From: CAMCQY01 sp044370415
GTDB taxonomy: Bacteria > Planctomycetota > Planctomycetia > Pirellulales > UBA1268
NCBI GenBank assembly: GCA_044370415.1
Contig: JBILVO010000005.1
Coordinates: 1 to 64,000 of the forward strand
DNA length: 64,000 nt
Direction of reading: 5' to 3'
A model generated the notes under the pieces. It was not told the origin of the DNA, did not search any database, and saw nothing but the letters and a program-made list of their open reading frames with translations. The position numbers and the translations under genes were made by a program. Below are positions 16,661 through 25,531 of the stretch, piece after piece. Within the stretch, counting starts at the first letter, position 1; the number at the start of each line of letters is the position of its first letter.

Positions 16661-17326
16661 CTAAAGCGGCAGAGCCCGCAGGTCGCGGAACTCGACCTTC
16701 ATCACGAGGCCGCCGTGGATCTGCAGGCCGATCGGGCCGGGGTCTTTGTACGTGGCGCTCGTGTACTGCGAGACCTTCTCGCCGTTGAGCCAGACGGTGA
16801 AGGTGTCTCCCTTCGCCTCGACGCGGATCCTGTTCCACTCGCCGGGCTTGAGGAGTTCCGCCGCCCGGGGTGCCTGTGCCTCTTCCGGATAGGTGCCGAC
16901 GTAGAACGAGCAGGTCATGTCGCGCTTCAGGCTCCGCGACACGCCGATCTGCACCTGCACCTCGGGCTTCCGCAGCATGAAGCCGCTGTCGATCTCGCCC
17001 GTGAACCGCACCTCCCCTTCTACGATCACGTCGCCGTACGATTTTTCGGTGTAGAGCATCGAGCCCTTCTTCTGCTCGTCGCTCTGCCCGACGATCACGC
17101 CGTCCACGACCTTCCAGTAGGGCTGCTCCGGCAGCGTCCAGCCGGAGAAATCCCGGCCGTTGAAGATCGGCGGCAGGCTCGCGGTCGGAGGCACTTGGGC
17201 TTCCGCGCCGGCTGCGAAGCACAGGGCGGCCACGAAGACGGCCGGCGCGGCCAGGCCACGCCATGCGGCGGCGGGGTAGGATGTCGCGGCGGCATGCCGG
17301 GCTTTGCAGCGGGCGGGCGTGGACAT
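16661..17326 (-). CDS. Exported DUF1080 (3-keto-disaccharide hydrolase-type) protein
   Basis: 221 residues. The signal peptide ends about residue 44 (AAGAEAQ). The remainder is one jellyroll domain with the family's hallmark FNGRDFSGWTLPEQPYWKVVDGVIVG at its start and GPIGLQIHGGLVMKVEFRDLRALPL at its end. This family is hugely expanded in planctomycetes; characterised members hydrolyse 3-keto-disaccharides, but many members may be carbohydrate-binding only. AGGGAT lies 8 nt before the ATG. It is divergent from the mobA-like gene and convergent with the aminotransferase. Confidence 0.9.
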   Translation of the reverse strand: MSTPARCKARHAAATSYPAAAWRGLAAPAVFVAALCFAAGAEAQVPPTASLPPIFNGRDFSGWTLPEQPYWKVVDGVIVGQSDEQKKGSMLYTEKSYGDVIVEGEVRFTGEIDSGFMLRKPEVQVQIGVSRSLKRDMTCSFYVGTYPEEAQAPRAAELLKPGEWNRIRVEAKGDTFTVWLNGEKVSQYTSATYKDPGPIGLQIHGGLVMKVEFRDLRALPL

Positions 17327-17490
17327 GGGCGGAATCCCTGGGGAGTGACGAACGGCCGGGACGACGCGCGGGTGGCGCGGCTCGCGGCAGTATACGGTGC
17401 CGCATGGCCCGGCGGCCGCACCCAGCGGCGGCGCCCCTCGCCATGCCTGACCGTGCACCCGTGTCTGTCCATCCTCGAGAGGAGGCGAGC

Positions 17491-18207
17491 GTGGAGCGAG
17501 CGGAGGGGCGGCCCGATCCGGAGGCGGTGGGCATCGTGCTGGCGGGCGGCAGGGCGACGCGGCTCGGGGCCGTGGCGGCGTCCGGCAAGGCATGGCTCGA
17601 GCTCGACGGGCGGACATTCCTCGAGCGGGTGTGTGCGGCACTGTCACCGGAGGTCGCGGCGGTCGTGGTGGTGGCGGCCGACGGAGCCGATCTGCCCCCG
17701 GTGGCCGGGGCCACGGTGGTCCGCGACACCGTGCCGGCTGCGGGGCCGCTCGCGGCAATCCGCGACGGCATCCGCGCCGCGGTCGCGGCGACCTCGCCAC
17801 CACCCCGGCGGTTCGTCGTGGTCTCCTGCGACGTGCCGCTGGTGCGCCGGGAAATGATCCGGCTGCTCCTGCAGGCCGCGCGTGAGGGCGTGGCTGGTGA
17901 GGGCGTGGGCGGGGAGAAGGGGGCGGCAGCACCGACCGGCGCGGACGTCCTCTGGACCCTGCCGGTCGCGCACGGCCACCTGCAGGTGCTCGTGTCTGTG
18001 TTCGACGTGCGGATGCTTTCGCGGCTGGAGTCCTGGCTGGCGGCGGGCCGCCGCGACCCGCGCGGCCTGGCCACGAGCCTGCTCGCCGACGAGCCGTCCG
18101 CGGTGCGGCTGGTCGACGAGCCCCTGCTGGCGACGGCCGACCCGACGCTGGCGTCGTTCATGGACGTCGACACGCCTGAGGATCTCCGGCGGCTTGCATC
18201 GAGCTGA
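17491..18207 (+). CDS. MobA-like nucleotidyltransferase (molybdenum cofactor guanylyltransferase-like)
   Basis: 238-residue Rossmann-type nucleotidyltransferase. It starts with GIVLAGGRATRLG and SGKAWLELDGRTFLERV, the GTP- and substrate-binding pattern of MobA/MocA enzymes, followed by VVSCDVPLVRREMI (Asp ligand) and a terminal MDVDTPEDL. GTG 17491 is chosen because AGAGGAGG ends 5 nt before it; upstream in-frame ATGs (17404, 17443) lack ribosome sites. The insert around residues 130-145 (GVAGEGVGGEKGAAAPTG) looks like slippage-generated Gly/Ala linker. Other Mo-cofactor genes are not nearby, so a related sugar or molybdopterin substrate remains possible. Confidence 0.8.
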   Translation: MERAEGRPDPEAVGIVLAGGRATRLGAVAASGKAWLELDGRTFLERVCAALSPEVAAVVVVAADGADLPPVAGATVVRDTVPAAGPLAAIRDGIRAAVAATSPPPRRFVVVSCDVPLVRREMIRLLLQAAREGVAGEGVGGEKGAAAPTGADVLWTLPVAHGHLQVLVSVFDVRMLSRLESWLAAGRRDPRGLATSLLADEPSAVRLVDEPLLATADPTLASFMDVDTPEDLRRLASS

Positions 18208-18260
18208 GTGCGCCGCGACCGCCTGCGATATTCGGCTTCGCGGCAGGCACCCCCTCTTCC

Positions 18261-18266
18261 TATACT
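18261..18266 (+). promoter_or_regulatory. TATACT -10 box placed for a leaderless start
   Basis: TATACT ends 6 nt before the ATG of the AsmA-like gene at 18273. That puts the expected transcription start at or next to the start codon. No Shine-Dalgarno is present and no clear -35 is visible. Confidence 0.4.
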
Positions 18267-18272
18267 CCGGGC

Positions 18273-21200
18273 ATGCGCTCGCGACACTCGAGAACTGCCG
18301 GCGGCCGGCCGCGGCGGCGGCCGCTCGTCTGGCTCGTGGGACTGGCCACCCTGGCGGCGGCCGTGTGGTTCGCGCCGGCGGTCGCGGTGCTCACGCGGCT
18401 GCGCGATCGGCCGCTGGAGATGGCGCTGGCCGGCATCGACGGACACGTCGCCAGCCGCGCCGCCGTGTGGCGCTGGTGGGGCGGCATCGAATATCGCGAC
18501 GTGACGCTCTGCGACCGGCAGGGGCGTCCGCTCGTGGCGGTGCCGCGGCTGGTGATCGATCGCGGGCTCGTCGGGCTGCTTGTCAGGCCGCGGGACCTGG
18601 GCACCGTGCGGCTGGTGGGGGGCGAGGTGCTCGTCGAGGTCCGCCCCGGCGGCAGCTCGATCGAGGACGTGCTCGCCCCGTGGCTGGCGTCCGCCAGCCA
18701 GTCCACCGTGTCGCCGCCATCGTTCGAGCTGGAGGTGGTCGATGCCGCCGTCGAGCTCGTCGACCTCGCCCGCGACGATGCGTGGCGGATCACCGACATC
18801 CTGGCCGCCGGCACGGTGCGGCCCGACGCCACGCTGGCCGGCTGGACCATCTCCGGCAGGGCGCGGTACGCGGGCGAGCCGCTGCGGGATCTCGCCGCGG
18901 CGGCGAACCGTGTCGCCTCCGATCGCGCGCGGCATTCCGCCGGGCCGGGCGGGCAGCCTGCCGTCGACACCGCGTCATCCTCTGCGCGGCTCGATCGCAC
19001 CACGGTGGCGGCGGGCGCGACGGCCATCCTCGCGCGCGATGGCGGCTGGTCGGTGTCTTCTCCCGACGTGCCAGTGACCGCGGCGGAGGCGGCCGCCGTT
19101 CCGCGGTCGCTGGCGGTGGCCGCCACCCGGCTGCCGTTGGGCGTGACGAGCGTCGCCGCCACCAGGTTCGCGTGGACGCACGTGCTCGATGGCCTCGTCG
19201 ACGTGCGGCTCGACATCTCGCTGCCGCCGTCCTCCGGCGGCGCCGCAGGCGGCGGGCTGACGAATCCGGGCCGGCGACCCCCGTCGACGGGCCTGGGCGT
19301 GTCGGGGGTCGTGTCGGGCACGAAGCTGGCCTTCTGCGGGTCAGACACGCTCGCCGAGATCGTGACGCTCGACCGCGCCGAGATGCCGCTGGACATCTCG
19401 GTCGAGGGGGAGCGGGTGGTCGTCAGGTCGCTCGCGGTGTCGTCGCGGCTGTTCAGCGCCGAGGCGTCGGGCCGCATCCGCCTGCCGGTCGGAGATTCGT
19501 GGGACTGGGCAGAGGCGCTCGTGACCGAGGATTTCGCGGTGGCCGTGGACGTCGATCTGGCCGCGGCGGCGCGGGCCATGCCCGCGGGGCTGGCCGTGCG
19601 TCCGGACGTGCGTGTCACCGGCGGCCAGGTGCAGCTGACCGCGGCGTCCCGGGCGGACGGCCACGACAGGGTGCTCGAGGTCAGGACGTCGTCGCGGGAC
19701 GTCGCGGCCATCCAGACCGTTCCGGCGGCGCCCGAGCAGCAGGCCGCCGGCGCGGCCGTCGAGGAGCGTCTCCTGCGGTGGAGCGAGCCGTTCACCGGGT
19801 GGCTGCGCGGCCGGCGCGGGCCGGCCCGGGGCGATCGGCTGCGGATCGAGGAGGCGCGGCTGGCGTCACCGGCGATCGAGGTCTCGGCCGCCGGCACCGC
19901 CGCATCCGCAGCGGTGCAGTGGACGATCGACCTCGGCGGGCTGGCCGCCGAGGCGGCGGAGGTGATCGACCTCGCGGGCGCGCGGCTGCAGGGCAGCGCC
20001 CGCGGCCGCATCGACGTCGACCGCGTGGCGAACGCGGCCACCTCGCGGGTGAAGCTGTCGGCCAGCCTGACCGAGTTCGAGTTCACCAGACCCGGGGCGG
20101 CCTCGTGGCGGGATCCCGAGCTGACGCTCGTGGCCGAGGGCTCGGGGGGCATGGCCGGCGCCGCCGTCCTGGTCGATCGCGGGCATGCCCTCCTCTCTGC
20201 CGCCGACGACTCGCTCGAGGTGACGCTCACCGGAGGGGCCCTGATCAATCCCTGGCTCGGCGGGGAGGCCGCGGGCCGTGGCATGCCGTGGCTGCGGGCG
20301 GCTCCCGGCGCAGAACCGCTGGCCGCGGACTGCTCGCTCACGGGAGAGCTGTCGCGGTGGTGCCCGCGCTGGGCGGCAGTCATGGGTCCGCGCGGTGGCC
20401 TCGGCGACGTGGAGGTGGCCGGCCGCCTGAAGGCGCAGGCAGTCCTCACGGCGCAGGGCGATGCCTGGCAGATCACACGGGCCGGCGGCGAGATCGAAAA
20501 GCTGTCGGTGCGGGTCGCTGACCGCAGGATCGTCGAGCCGCGCGTCGTGGCCACGGCCGCCGGCCGCTGGAACGCTGGCAACGGCGCGGTCGAGATCTCC
20601 TCGGCCGAATTCCTCACCGCGACGCTCTCGGTGCGCACTGGTGGATGCACCCTCCTGCCCGCCAGCGGCCGGCTGGGAGCGACCGGTGCCGTCGATGCGT
20701 TCGTCGACCGGCTTCGCGGCAAGGTGCAGTGGCAGTGCGACCTGGGGCGGATCGAACGCTGGCTGCTGCCGACGACCGTGGCGGACCGCTGGCCGGTCGG
20801 AGGGCGGGGATGGGGCACGGCGGAGCTCGTCGACACGCCGCTGGGACTCAACGTGCTCGTGGAGGCCACCGGGAGCCAGCTGTCGCTCGCGAGCCGGCCC
20901 GCTGGACGCGGCCGGGGCGACGAGGCGGTTGCCGGCGGTGCGGGGGCTGCGGTTGGCGGCGCTGGGTCTTTTGCCGGTGGCGCTGGCGCGGCCCTGTGGA
21001 GCGAGCCGCGGGCGACGCTCGTCGCGGAGGTGACCTGCCCGCGGGGGTCCGCCGGCGACCGCATGACGGTCAACCGTCTCGCCGTCGAGTCGTCGACGGC
21101 CGCCGTCGCGGCCGCGGGCAGCATCGAAGGTTGGTCCTCGCGGCGACTGCTCGAGCTCGGCGGCAACGTCGCCTACGACTGGGAGCAGGTGTCGCGGCTC

Positions 21201-22379
21201 GCGACGCCCTGGACCGGCGGGCGGCTGCGGCTGGTGGGAGCGGGCGCGCGGCCGTTCACACTGCGCACGCCCCTCGACGGCCTCGCCGCCGCCGCGGGCG
21301 GCGCGACGGCTGCGGCCGGCGGACAGGAGCGACTCCCGCTGCCCGAGGACTGGCTGTCTGCCGCCGGTGGTCCGCGCGGGCAGGAGACCGTGGGCCGCAT
21401 CGCCCGTCCGGCGTCGGTGGCACGCCCGCCGGCCGACCTGGCCGCCCGGCTCCGCGCCGTGTCGATCGACACGTCGGCGGCCTGGACGTCGGCCGAGATC
21501 GCCGGCGTGCGGATCGAGCCGGGCGAGATGGTGGTGCGGCTCTTCGAGGGGCAGCTGGCGCTTGGGCCCTTCGACCTGGGAACCGCGGGGGGCCGGCTCC
21601 GCGGGGCGCCGTGGCTGCGGCTGCTGCCCGCCCCCGGCGAGCTGGTCGTGCCCCCCGGCCGCTGCCTCGACCGCATCGTGCTCACGCGGCAGCTGTGCGA
21701 TCGCTGGGTGTCGTGGCTCGTGCCCCTGGTCGGCCACTCGGCCCAGATGCAGGGCCTGATGAGCGTCGACATGGCCGGCGCGCGGCTGCCGCTGGCCGAT
21801 CCCTTCGGCGGCGAGGCGTCTGGGCAGGTGATCTTCGAAAGCCTCGAGGCCACGCCCGGCGAGGTGATCGGGCCGCTGATGAACCTGATCGTCAAGCTGC
21901 AGTCGGCTATCGATCCACGGTTCGCGTTCGGGGACAAGGCGGTGCTCCTGCGGGTGCGGCCGGAGCCCGTCAGCTTCCGGCTGGCAGACCGCCGGCTGTG
22001 GCACGAGGGCCTGGTGATCGACGCCGGGCAGCTCGTCGTGCGGTCGGCCGGGAGCGTGGGGGCCGATGGCGCGCTCGCAATGGTCGTGGAGGTCGCCTTC
22101 CGCGGCGACATTGCCGGCGCGACGCCCGTGGTGGGCCAGCTCCTGCGGACGCCGCTGGTGATTCCGCTCAAGGGCACGGTGCAGCGGCCGCAGTTCGACG
22201 CAGGCGCGATCGACACGATCCTGGGACGGGTCGTGGAGAACACCGCCGAGGCCGTGATCGGCCCGAGCCTCTCGCGCGGCCTCGAGACGCTCTTCGGCAA
22301 CCCGCAGCCGGCGCCGGCCGCGGGAGCGGCCGCCCCCGCACAGCCGCCGCCCCTCGTGCTGCCGCAGTCCGCCCGGTAG
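18273..22379 (+). CDS. Giant AsmA/TamB-like inner-membrane-anchored protein
   Basis: 1368 residues, the longest protein in the window. One N-terminal transmembrane helix (about residues 18-42) anchors a very long periplasmic region made of repeated beta-rich segments. The C-terminal ~200 residues look like the AsmA C-terminal domain: MSVDMAGARLPLADPFGGEASGQVIFESLEATPG, then FRLADRRLWHEGLVIDAG, FRGDIAGATPVVGQLLRTPLVIPLKGTVQRPQFD. AsmA-like proteins are thought to form grooves for phospholipid transport to the outer membrane; that role is family knowledge, not visible here. Gly/Ala-rich linkers near residues 885-915 and 1005-1025 look slippage-derived. Several antisense frames through it are shadows. 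Confidence 0.8.
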   Translation: MRSRHSRTAGGRPRRRPLVWLVGLATLAAAVWFAPAVAVLTRLRDRPLEMALAGIDGHVASRAAVWRWWGGIEYRDVTLCDRQGRPLVAVPRLVIDRGLVGLLVRPRDLGTVRLVGGEVLVEVRPGGSSIEDVLAPWLASASQSTVSPPSFELEVVDAAVELVDLARDDAWRITDILAAGTVRPDATLAGWTISGRARYAGEPLRDLAAAANRVASDRARHSAGPGGQPAVDTASSSARLDRTTVAAGATAILARDGGWSVSSPDVPVTAAEAAAVPRSLAVAATRLPLGVTSVAATRFAWTHVLDGLVDVRLDISLPPSSGGAAGGGLTNPGRRPPSTGLGVSGVVSGTKLAFCGSDTLAEIVTLDRAEMPLDISVEGERVVVRSLAVSSRLFSAEASGRIRLPVGDSWDWAEALVTEDFAVAVDVDLAAAARAMPAGLAVRPDVRVTGGQVQLTAASRADGHDRVLEVRTSSRDVAAIQTVPAAPEQQAAGAAVEERLLRWSEPFTGWLRGRRGPARGDRLRIEEARLASPAIEVSAAGTAASAAVQWTIDLGGLAAEAAEVIDLAGARLQGSARGRIDVDRVANAATSRVKLSASLTEFEFTRPGAASWRDPELTLVAEGSGGMAGAAVLVDRGHALLSAADDSLEVTLTGGALINPWLGGEAAGRGMPWLRAAPGAEPLAADCSLTGELSRWCPRWAAVMGPRGGLGDVEVAGRLKAQAVLTAQGDAWQITRAGGEIEKLSVRVADRRIVEPRVVATAAGRWNAGNGAVEISSAEFLTATLSVRTGGCTLLPASGRLGATGAVDAFVDRLRGKVQWQCDLGRIERWLLPTTVADRWPVGGRGWGTAELVDTPLGLNVLVEATGSQLSLASRPAGRGRGDEAVAGGAGAAVGGAGSFAGGAGAALWSEPRATLVAEVTCPRGSAGDRMTVNRLAVESSTAAVAAAGSIEGWSSRRLLELGGNVAYDWEQVSRLATPWTGGRLRLVGAGARPFTLRTPLDGLAAAAGGATAAAGGQERLPLPEDWLSAAGGPRGQETVGRIARPASVARPPADLAARLRAVSIDTSAAWTSAEIAGVRIEPGEMVVRLFEGQLALGPFDLGTAGGRLRGAPWLRLLPAPGELVVPPGRCLDRIVLTRQLCDRWVSWLVPLVGHSAQMQGLMSVDMAGARLPLADPFGGEASGQVIFESLEATPGEVIGPLMNLIVKLQSAIDPRFAFGDKAVLLRVRPEPVSFRLADRRLWHEGLVIDAGQLVVRSAGSVGADGALAMVVEVAFRGDIAGATPVVGQLLRTPLVIPLKGTVQRPQFDAGAIDTILGRVVENTAEAVIGPSLSRGLETLFGNPQPAPAAGAAAPAQPPPLVLPQSAR

Positions 22380-22401
22380 TGCCGGCCGCGGGCCGGCAGG
22401 A

Positions 22402-23742
22402 TCACTCCGCAGCCGCCGCGCGGAGCCGTCGATCCATCGATGCGATCAGCCGCTGGAGCGTGCGGCCGTATGAAAAATGCTCGACCTCGAGACGGTGCCG
22501 CGGCGACGCGACGTAGCGGAGCGGGGCGGCCTGCGGACGGCTGCGGGCGCGGTAGAGCCAGGCGGCGGCCTGCGGCGCGCGGCGTGCCGCCACCGCCATC
22601 CGTGCCACGAGCTGCGCCTGGAGGTCGGTGAGCCACCACTGGCCGCTGTCCGGCTGGATGAGGCCGACCACGGCGATGTCGTCCCGTGTCGGATGGAGCA
22701 GGTTGAGGAACAGCCGCGGGCAGCCGGCGGCGTCGGCCGCGACGTGCTCCGGTGCGATGAACGGCATGTCGACCCGGTAGCCGGTCGCACAGATGACGAC
22801 GTCGAACGGCTCGCGGCCGCCGTCGGCGAACACCGCGGTGTCGCCGTCGAACCGGGCCACGTCGCCGGCGGCGCGGATGGCGCCGGCATCGATCCGTGCG
22901 AGCAGCGCGGTGTTCACGACCGGATGGGTTTCCCAGAGCCGGTGGTCGGGCCGCGGCAGCCCGTGCCGCCAGGGGAGGCCGATCTCGCGGTCGATCGCCC
23001 GCATGCTCACCAGCCGGCGCAGCCACAGCGGCAGCCCGAGCCGCAGCAGCCGTTCGCCGCGGAGGTCGGCGGGCCGACCCATGATGAACCGCGGCACGAC
23101 GAAGTAGCCGCGGCGCCGCGAGAGCACCGTCGTCGCCGCGTGCGCGGACACGTCGACCGCGATGTCGCAGGCCGAGTTGCCGCCGCCGATCACGAGCACC
23201 CGCCTGCCGGCCAGCGCGACCGGCAGCGCGGGCGACTTGTAGTCGCAGGCGTGCAGGAGCGTGCCGGCGAAGGCGCCCGGAATGTCGGGATGCCGCGGCA
23301 CCCGGTTGTGGCCGGTGGCGATGACCACGCCCGCATAGGACCGCGGCGGCCCGTCGGCCGACCGCACCAGCCAGCCGCCGCCCGGTAGCGGCTCGATCCG
23401 CTCGACGGCCGTCCGGCTGCGGATGTGTGGCACGAGGTCGAAGTGCCGCGCGTAGCGGCGCAGATAGTCGAGGCACTGCCGGTGGTCGGGATAGGCGGGC
23501 CATTCCCGTGGCATGGGGAAATCGGCATAGGCCGTCATCGTCTTCGAGCTGATGAGCCGGGTCGACGCGAAGACGCTCGAGGCCGCGGAGCCGAAATACC
23601 AGTTGCCGCCGACGTCGTCCTCCCGCTCGAGGCACTCGGCGGCCACGCCGGCCGCGAGGAGATTCTTGAGCGCCGTCAGGCCCGACGGGCCGGCGCCGAC
23701 GACGCACCAGGGCCGGGAATCAGGCGTGCGGTCACTGGGCAT
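22402..23742 (-). CDS. Flavin-containing monooxygenase
   Basis: 446-residue FAD/NADPH monooxygenase. The FAD-binding GAGPSG (residues 15-20) is followed by VGGNWYFG, an FMO-type motif WPAYPDHRQCLDYLRRYARHF, an ATGHNRVPRHPDIPGAF segment, and the NADPH-binding GGGNSACDIA. FMO enzymes oxygenate N, S or ketone groups of small molecules. The start ATG 23742 is only 8 nt after the stop of the BioF-like gene, so the two are almost certainly co-translated and may act on the same metabolite. Substrate unknown; a Baeyer-Villiger enzyme is less likely from the motif wording. Confidence 0.87.
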   Translation of the reverse strand: MPSDRTPDSRPWCVVGAGPSGLTALKNLLAAGVAAECLEREDDVGGNWYFGSAASSVFASTRLISSKTMTAYADFPMPREWPAYPDHRQCLDYLRRYARHFDLVPHIRSRTAVERIEPLPGGGWLVRSADGPPRSYAGVVIATGHNRVPRHPDIPGAFAGTLLHACDYKSPALPVALAGRRVLVIGGGNSACDIAVDVSAHAATTVLSRRRGYFVVPRFIMGRPADLRGERLLRLGLPLWLRRLVSMRAIDREIGLPWRHGLPRPDHRLWETHPVVNTALLARIDAGAIRAAGDVARFDGDTAVFADGGREPFDVVICATGYRVDMPFIAPEHVAADAAGCPRLFLNLLHPTRDDIAVVGLIQPDSGQWWLTDLQAQLVARMAVAARRAPQAAAWLYRARSRPQAAPLRYVASPRHRLEVEHFSYGRTLQRLIASMDRRLRAAAAE

Positions 23743-23750
23743 GTGCGTCT

Positions 23751-24977
23751 TCAGCAGGGGCGGAGGCAGGAGGCGAGGGCGGCCAGGAGGCGGTCGCGGT
23801 CGTCGGCCGTATGGTGCCAGGCGAGGCTCACCCGTACGAGGCTGCCGCCGTCGGCCACGCTCGGCGGCCGGATGGCCGGCACGAACAGGCCGGCCTCGGC
23901 GAGCCGGGCAGCGACGGCGACCGCGCGATCGGCCGTGCCGACGACGATCGGCACGATCTGCCCCCGGCCGGCGGCGGCGACGCCGGCCGCTGCGAGCGCC
24001 GCGCGAAACGTGGCGGCGGCGGCGAGCAGTTCCCGGCGCCGGTGCGGCTCCTCGGCCAGAAGCGCGATGCCGCGGGCCGCCGCCGCCGCCACGGCCGGCG
24101 GATGGGCGGTGGAGAAGATCCAGGCCCGCGCCTTGTGCCGCAGCCAGTGGATCAGGTCGGCGTGGCCGGCCACGAAGCCCCCCGCGGCGCCGATCGCCTT
24201 CGAGAGCGTGCCCACGCGGACGTGCACGCCGTCGGCGCAGCCCGCCTCCTCGACCAGCCCGCCGCCCCGGCCGCCGAAAACGCCTGTCGCGTGCGCCTCG
24301 TCCACCATCAGGACCGCCCCGTGTTTCCGGGCCACCGCGCAGAGGTCGGCCAGGGGGGCGATCGTCCCGTCCATGGAGAAGAGCGTGTCGGTGACGACGA
24401 GTCGGCGGCGGGCCGACGCCGCCCGCGAAAGCAGCCCGTCGAGAGCTGCCACGTCGCGATGCGGGTAGATGCCGACGGCGGCCCGGGAGAGCCGGCAGCC
24501 GTCGATGATGCTCGCGTGGTTGCGGGCATCGCTGGCGACGAAATCCTCGGGGCCGACGAGGGCCGCGATCGTGGCGGTGTTGGCCGCGAAGCCGCTGGGG
24601 AACGAGAGCGCCGCGTCGACCTCGAGCAGGTCCGCGATCGACCGTTCGAGCAGCTCGTGGGCGACGGAGTGCCCGCTCACCAGCGGGCTGGCCCCGGCGC
24701 CGAAGCCCTCGGCGCAGGCGGCCTTCGCGGCGGCCTTGGTGAGCCGCACGTCGCCGGAGTAGCCGAGGTAGTCGTTGGCGCCGAAGTTTACGAGCGTCCG
24801 CCCGTCGAGCCGCACCTCCCTCCCCTGTCGGCCCGTCCGCACGCGGTGGGGCCGCTCGAGATCGGCTGCCCGCAGGGCCGCGAGGTCGTCTGCGATCCAG
24901 CCGAGCGGCTCCGGCAGCGGCACCGCGATCGGCGGGGTTTTCGGGACGGTCACGGCGGCGTCGAGGCGGCAGGTCAT
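23751..24977 (-). CDS. BioF-like alpha-oxoamine synthase (8-amino-7-oxononanoate synthase family)
   Basis: 408-residue PLP enzyme condensing an acyl-CoA/ACP with an amino acid. Motifs: NFGANDYLGYSGD, SPLVSGHSVAHELLE, FPSGFAANTATIAAL, DARNHASIIDGCRLS, VDEAHATGVFGGRGGG and the PLP lysine in VRVGTLSKAIGAAGGFVAG. This is the full alpha-oxoamine synthase signature. It may be BioF of biotin synthesis (birA lies 12 kb away), but no bioA, bioB or bioD is beside it. Its tight coupling to a flavin monooxygenase instead suggests a specialised amino-ketone product. Member choice among BioF, KBL and CqsA-like enzymes is uncertain. Confidence 0.85.
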   Translation of the reverse strand: MTCRLDAAVTVPKTPPIAVPLPEPLGWIADDLAALRAADLERPHRVRTGRQGREVRLDGRTLVNFGANDYLGYSGDVRLTKAAAKAACAEGFGAGASPLVSGHSVAHELLERSIADLLEVDAALSFPSGFAANTATIAALVGPEDFVASDARNHASIIDGCRLSRAAVGIYPHRDVAALDGLLSRAASARRRLVVTDTLFSMDGTIAPLADLCAVARKHGAVLMVDEAHATGVFGGRGGGLVEEAGCADGVHVRVGTLSKAIGAAGGFVAGHADLIHWLRHKARAWIFSTAHPPAVAAAAARGIALLAEEPHRRRELLAAAATFRAALAAAGVAAAGRGQIVPIVVGTADRAVAVAARLAEAGLFVPAIRPPSVADGGSLVRVSLAWHHTADDRDRLLAALASCLRPC

Positions 24978-25028
24978 GGCGTCATTATGCCGTGCGCACG
25001 AGGCCGGTGCGGGGGCGGCCCGACCGGC

Positions 25029-25496
25029 TCACGCCCGTCGGCGGGCCAGCCGCTCGATCGCACGAAACTCGGCGGCCGTGACGGGCTGGACGGAGAGCCG
25101 GCTGCCGCGCCGCAGGAGCTCCATGCCGGCCAGGGCCTTCACCGTCCGCAATTCCTCCAGCGGCACGGCCCGCGGAAACGTCTCCACGAGCCGCACGTCG
25201 ACCATCGACCAGACGGGGTTGGCCGCCGACGCCTTCGGGTCGTGGTAGTCGCTCTTCGGGTCCCAGGCGGAGGGATCGGGATAGGCCGTGCAGACGATCT
25301 CGACCACGCCGACGACGGCCGATGGCGTGGCGTTGGAGTGGTAGTAGAGCGCGCGATCGCCCTGCCGCATCGCCCGCAGGAAATTCCTGGCCTGGTAGTT
25401 CCGCACGCCCTCCCACGAGGTCGTCTGCCGTCGCGCGCGGGCGAGATCCTCGATCGAGAAGACGTCGGGCTCGCTCTTGATCAGCCAGTGGTGCAT
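25029..25496 (-). CDS. EVE-domain (THYN1-like) protein
   Basis: 155-residue protein that is entirely one EVE domain, a fold related to PUA/YTH that binds modified nucleic-acid bases. Family wording is clear: HHWLIKSEPDVFSIEDL at the start, TSWEGVRNYQARNFLRAMRQGDRALYYHSN, VVGVVEI and DPKSDYHDPKA. No membrane segment. It lies 35 nt downstream of the exosortase gene and 51 nt upstream of the BioF-like gene, all leftward, so it is probably in their operon. No functional link to the exosortase is evident. Confidence 0.92.
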   Translation of the reverse strand: MHHWLIKSEPDVFSIEDLARARRQTTSWEGVRNYQARNFLRAMRQGDRALYYHSNATPSAVVGVVEIVCTAYPDPSAWDPKSDYHDPKASAANPVWSMVDVRLVETFPRAVPLEELRTVKALAGMELLRRGSRLSVQPVTAAEFRAIERLARRRA

Positions 25497-25531
25497 GGAC
25501 GGCGGTCTGCGACGGGCGGCGGCGAGTGCTT

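Noticed and set aside
15312..18935. Very long leftward open frame (over 1200 codons) across several genes
   Set aside because: Arg/Gly/Pro/Ala-biased shadow frame of GC-rich genes; the confirmed aminotransferase, DUF1080, MobA and AsmA-like genes lie in other frames.
18260..21166. Long leftward frame opposite the AsmA-like gene
   Set aside because: Ser/Arg/Pro-biased antisense frame without a recognisable domain; AsmA-like frame has signal, anchor and family motifs.
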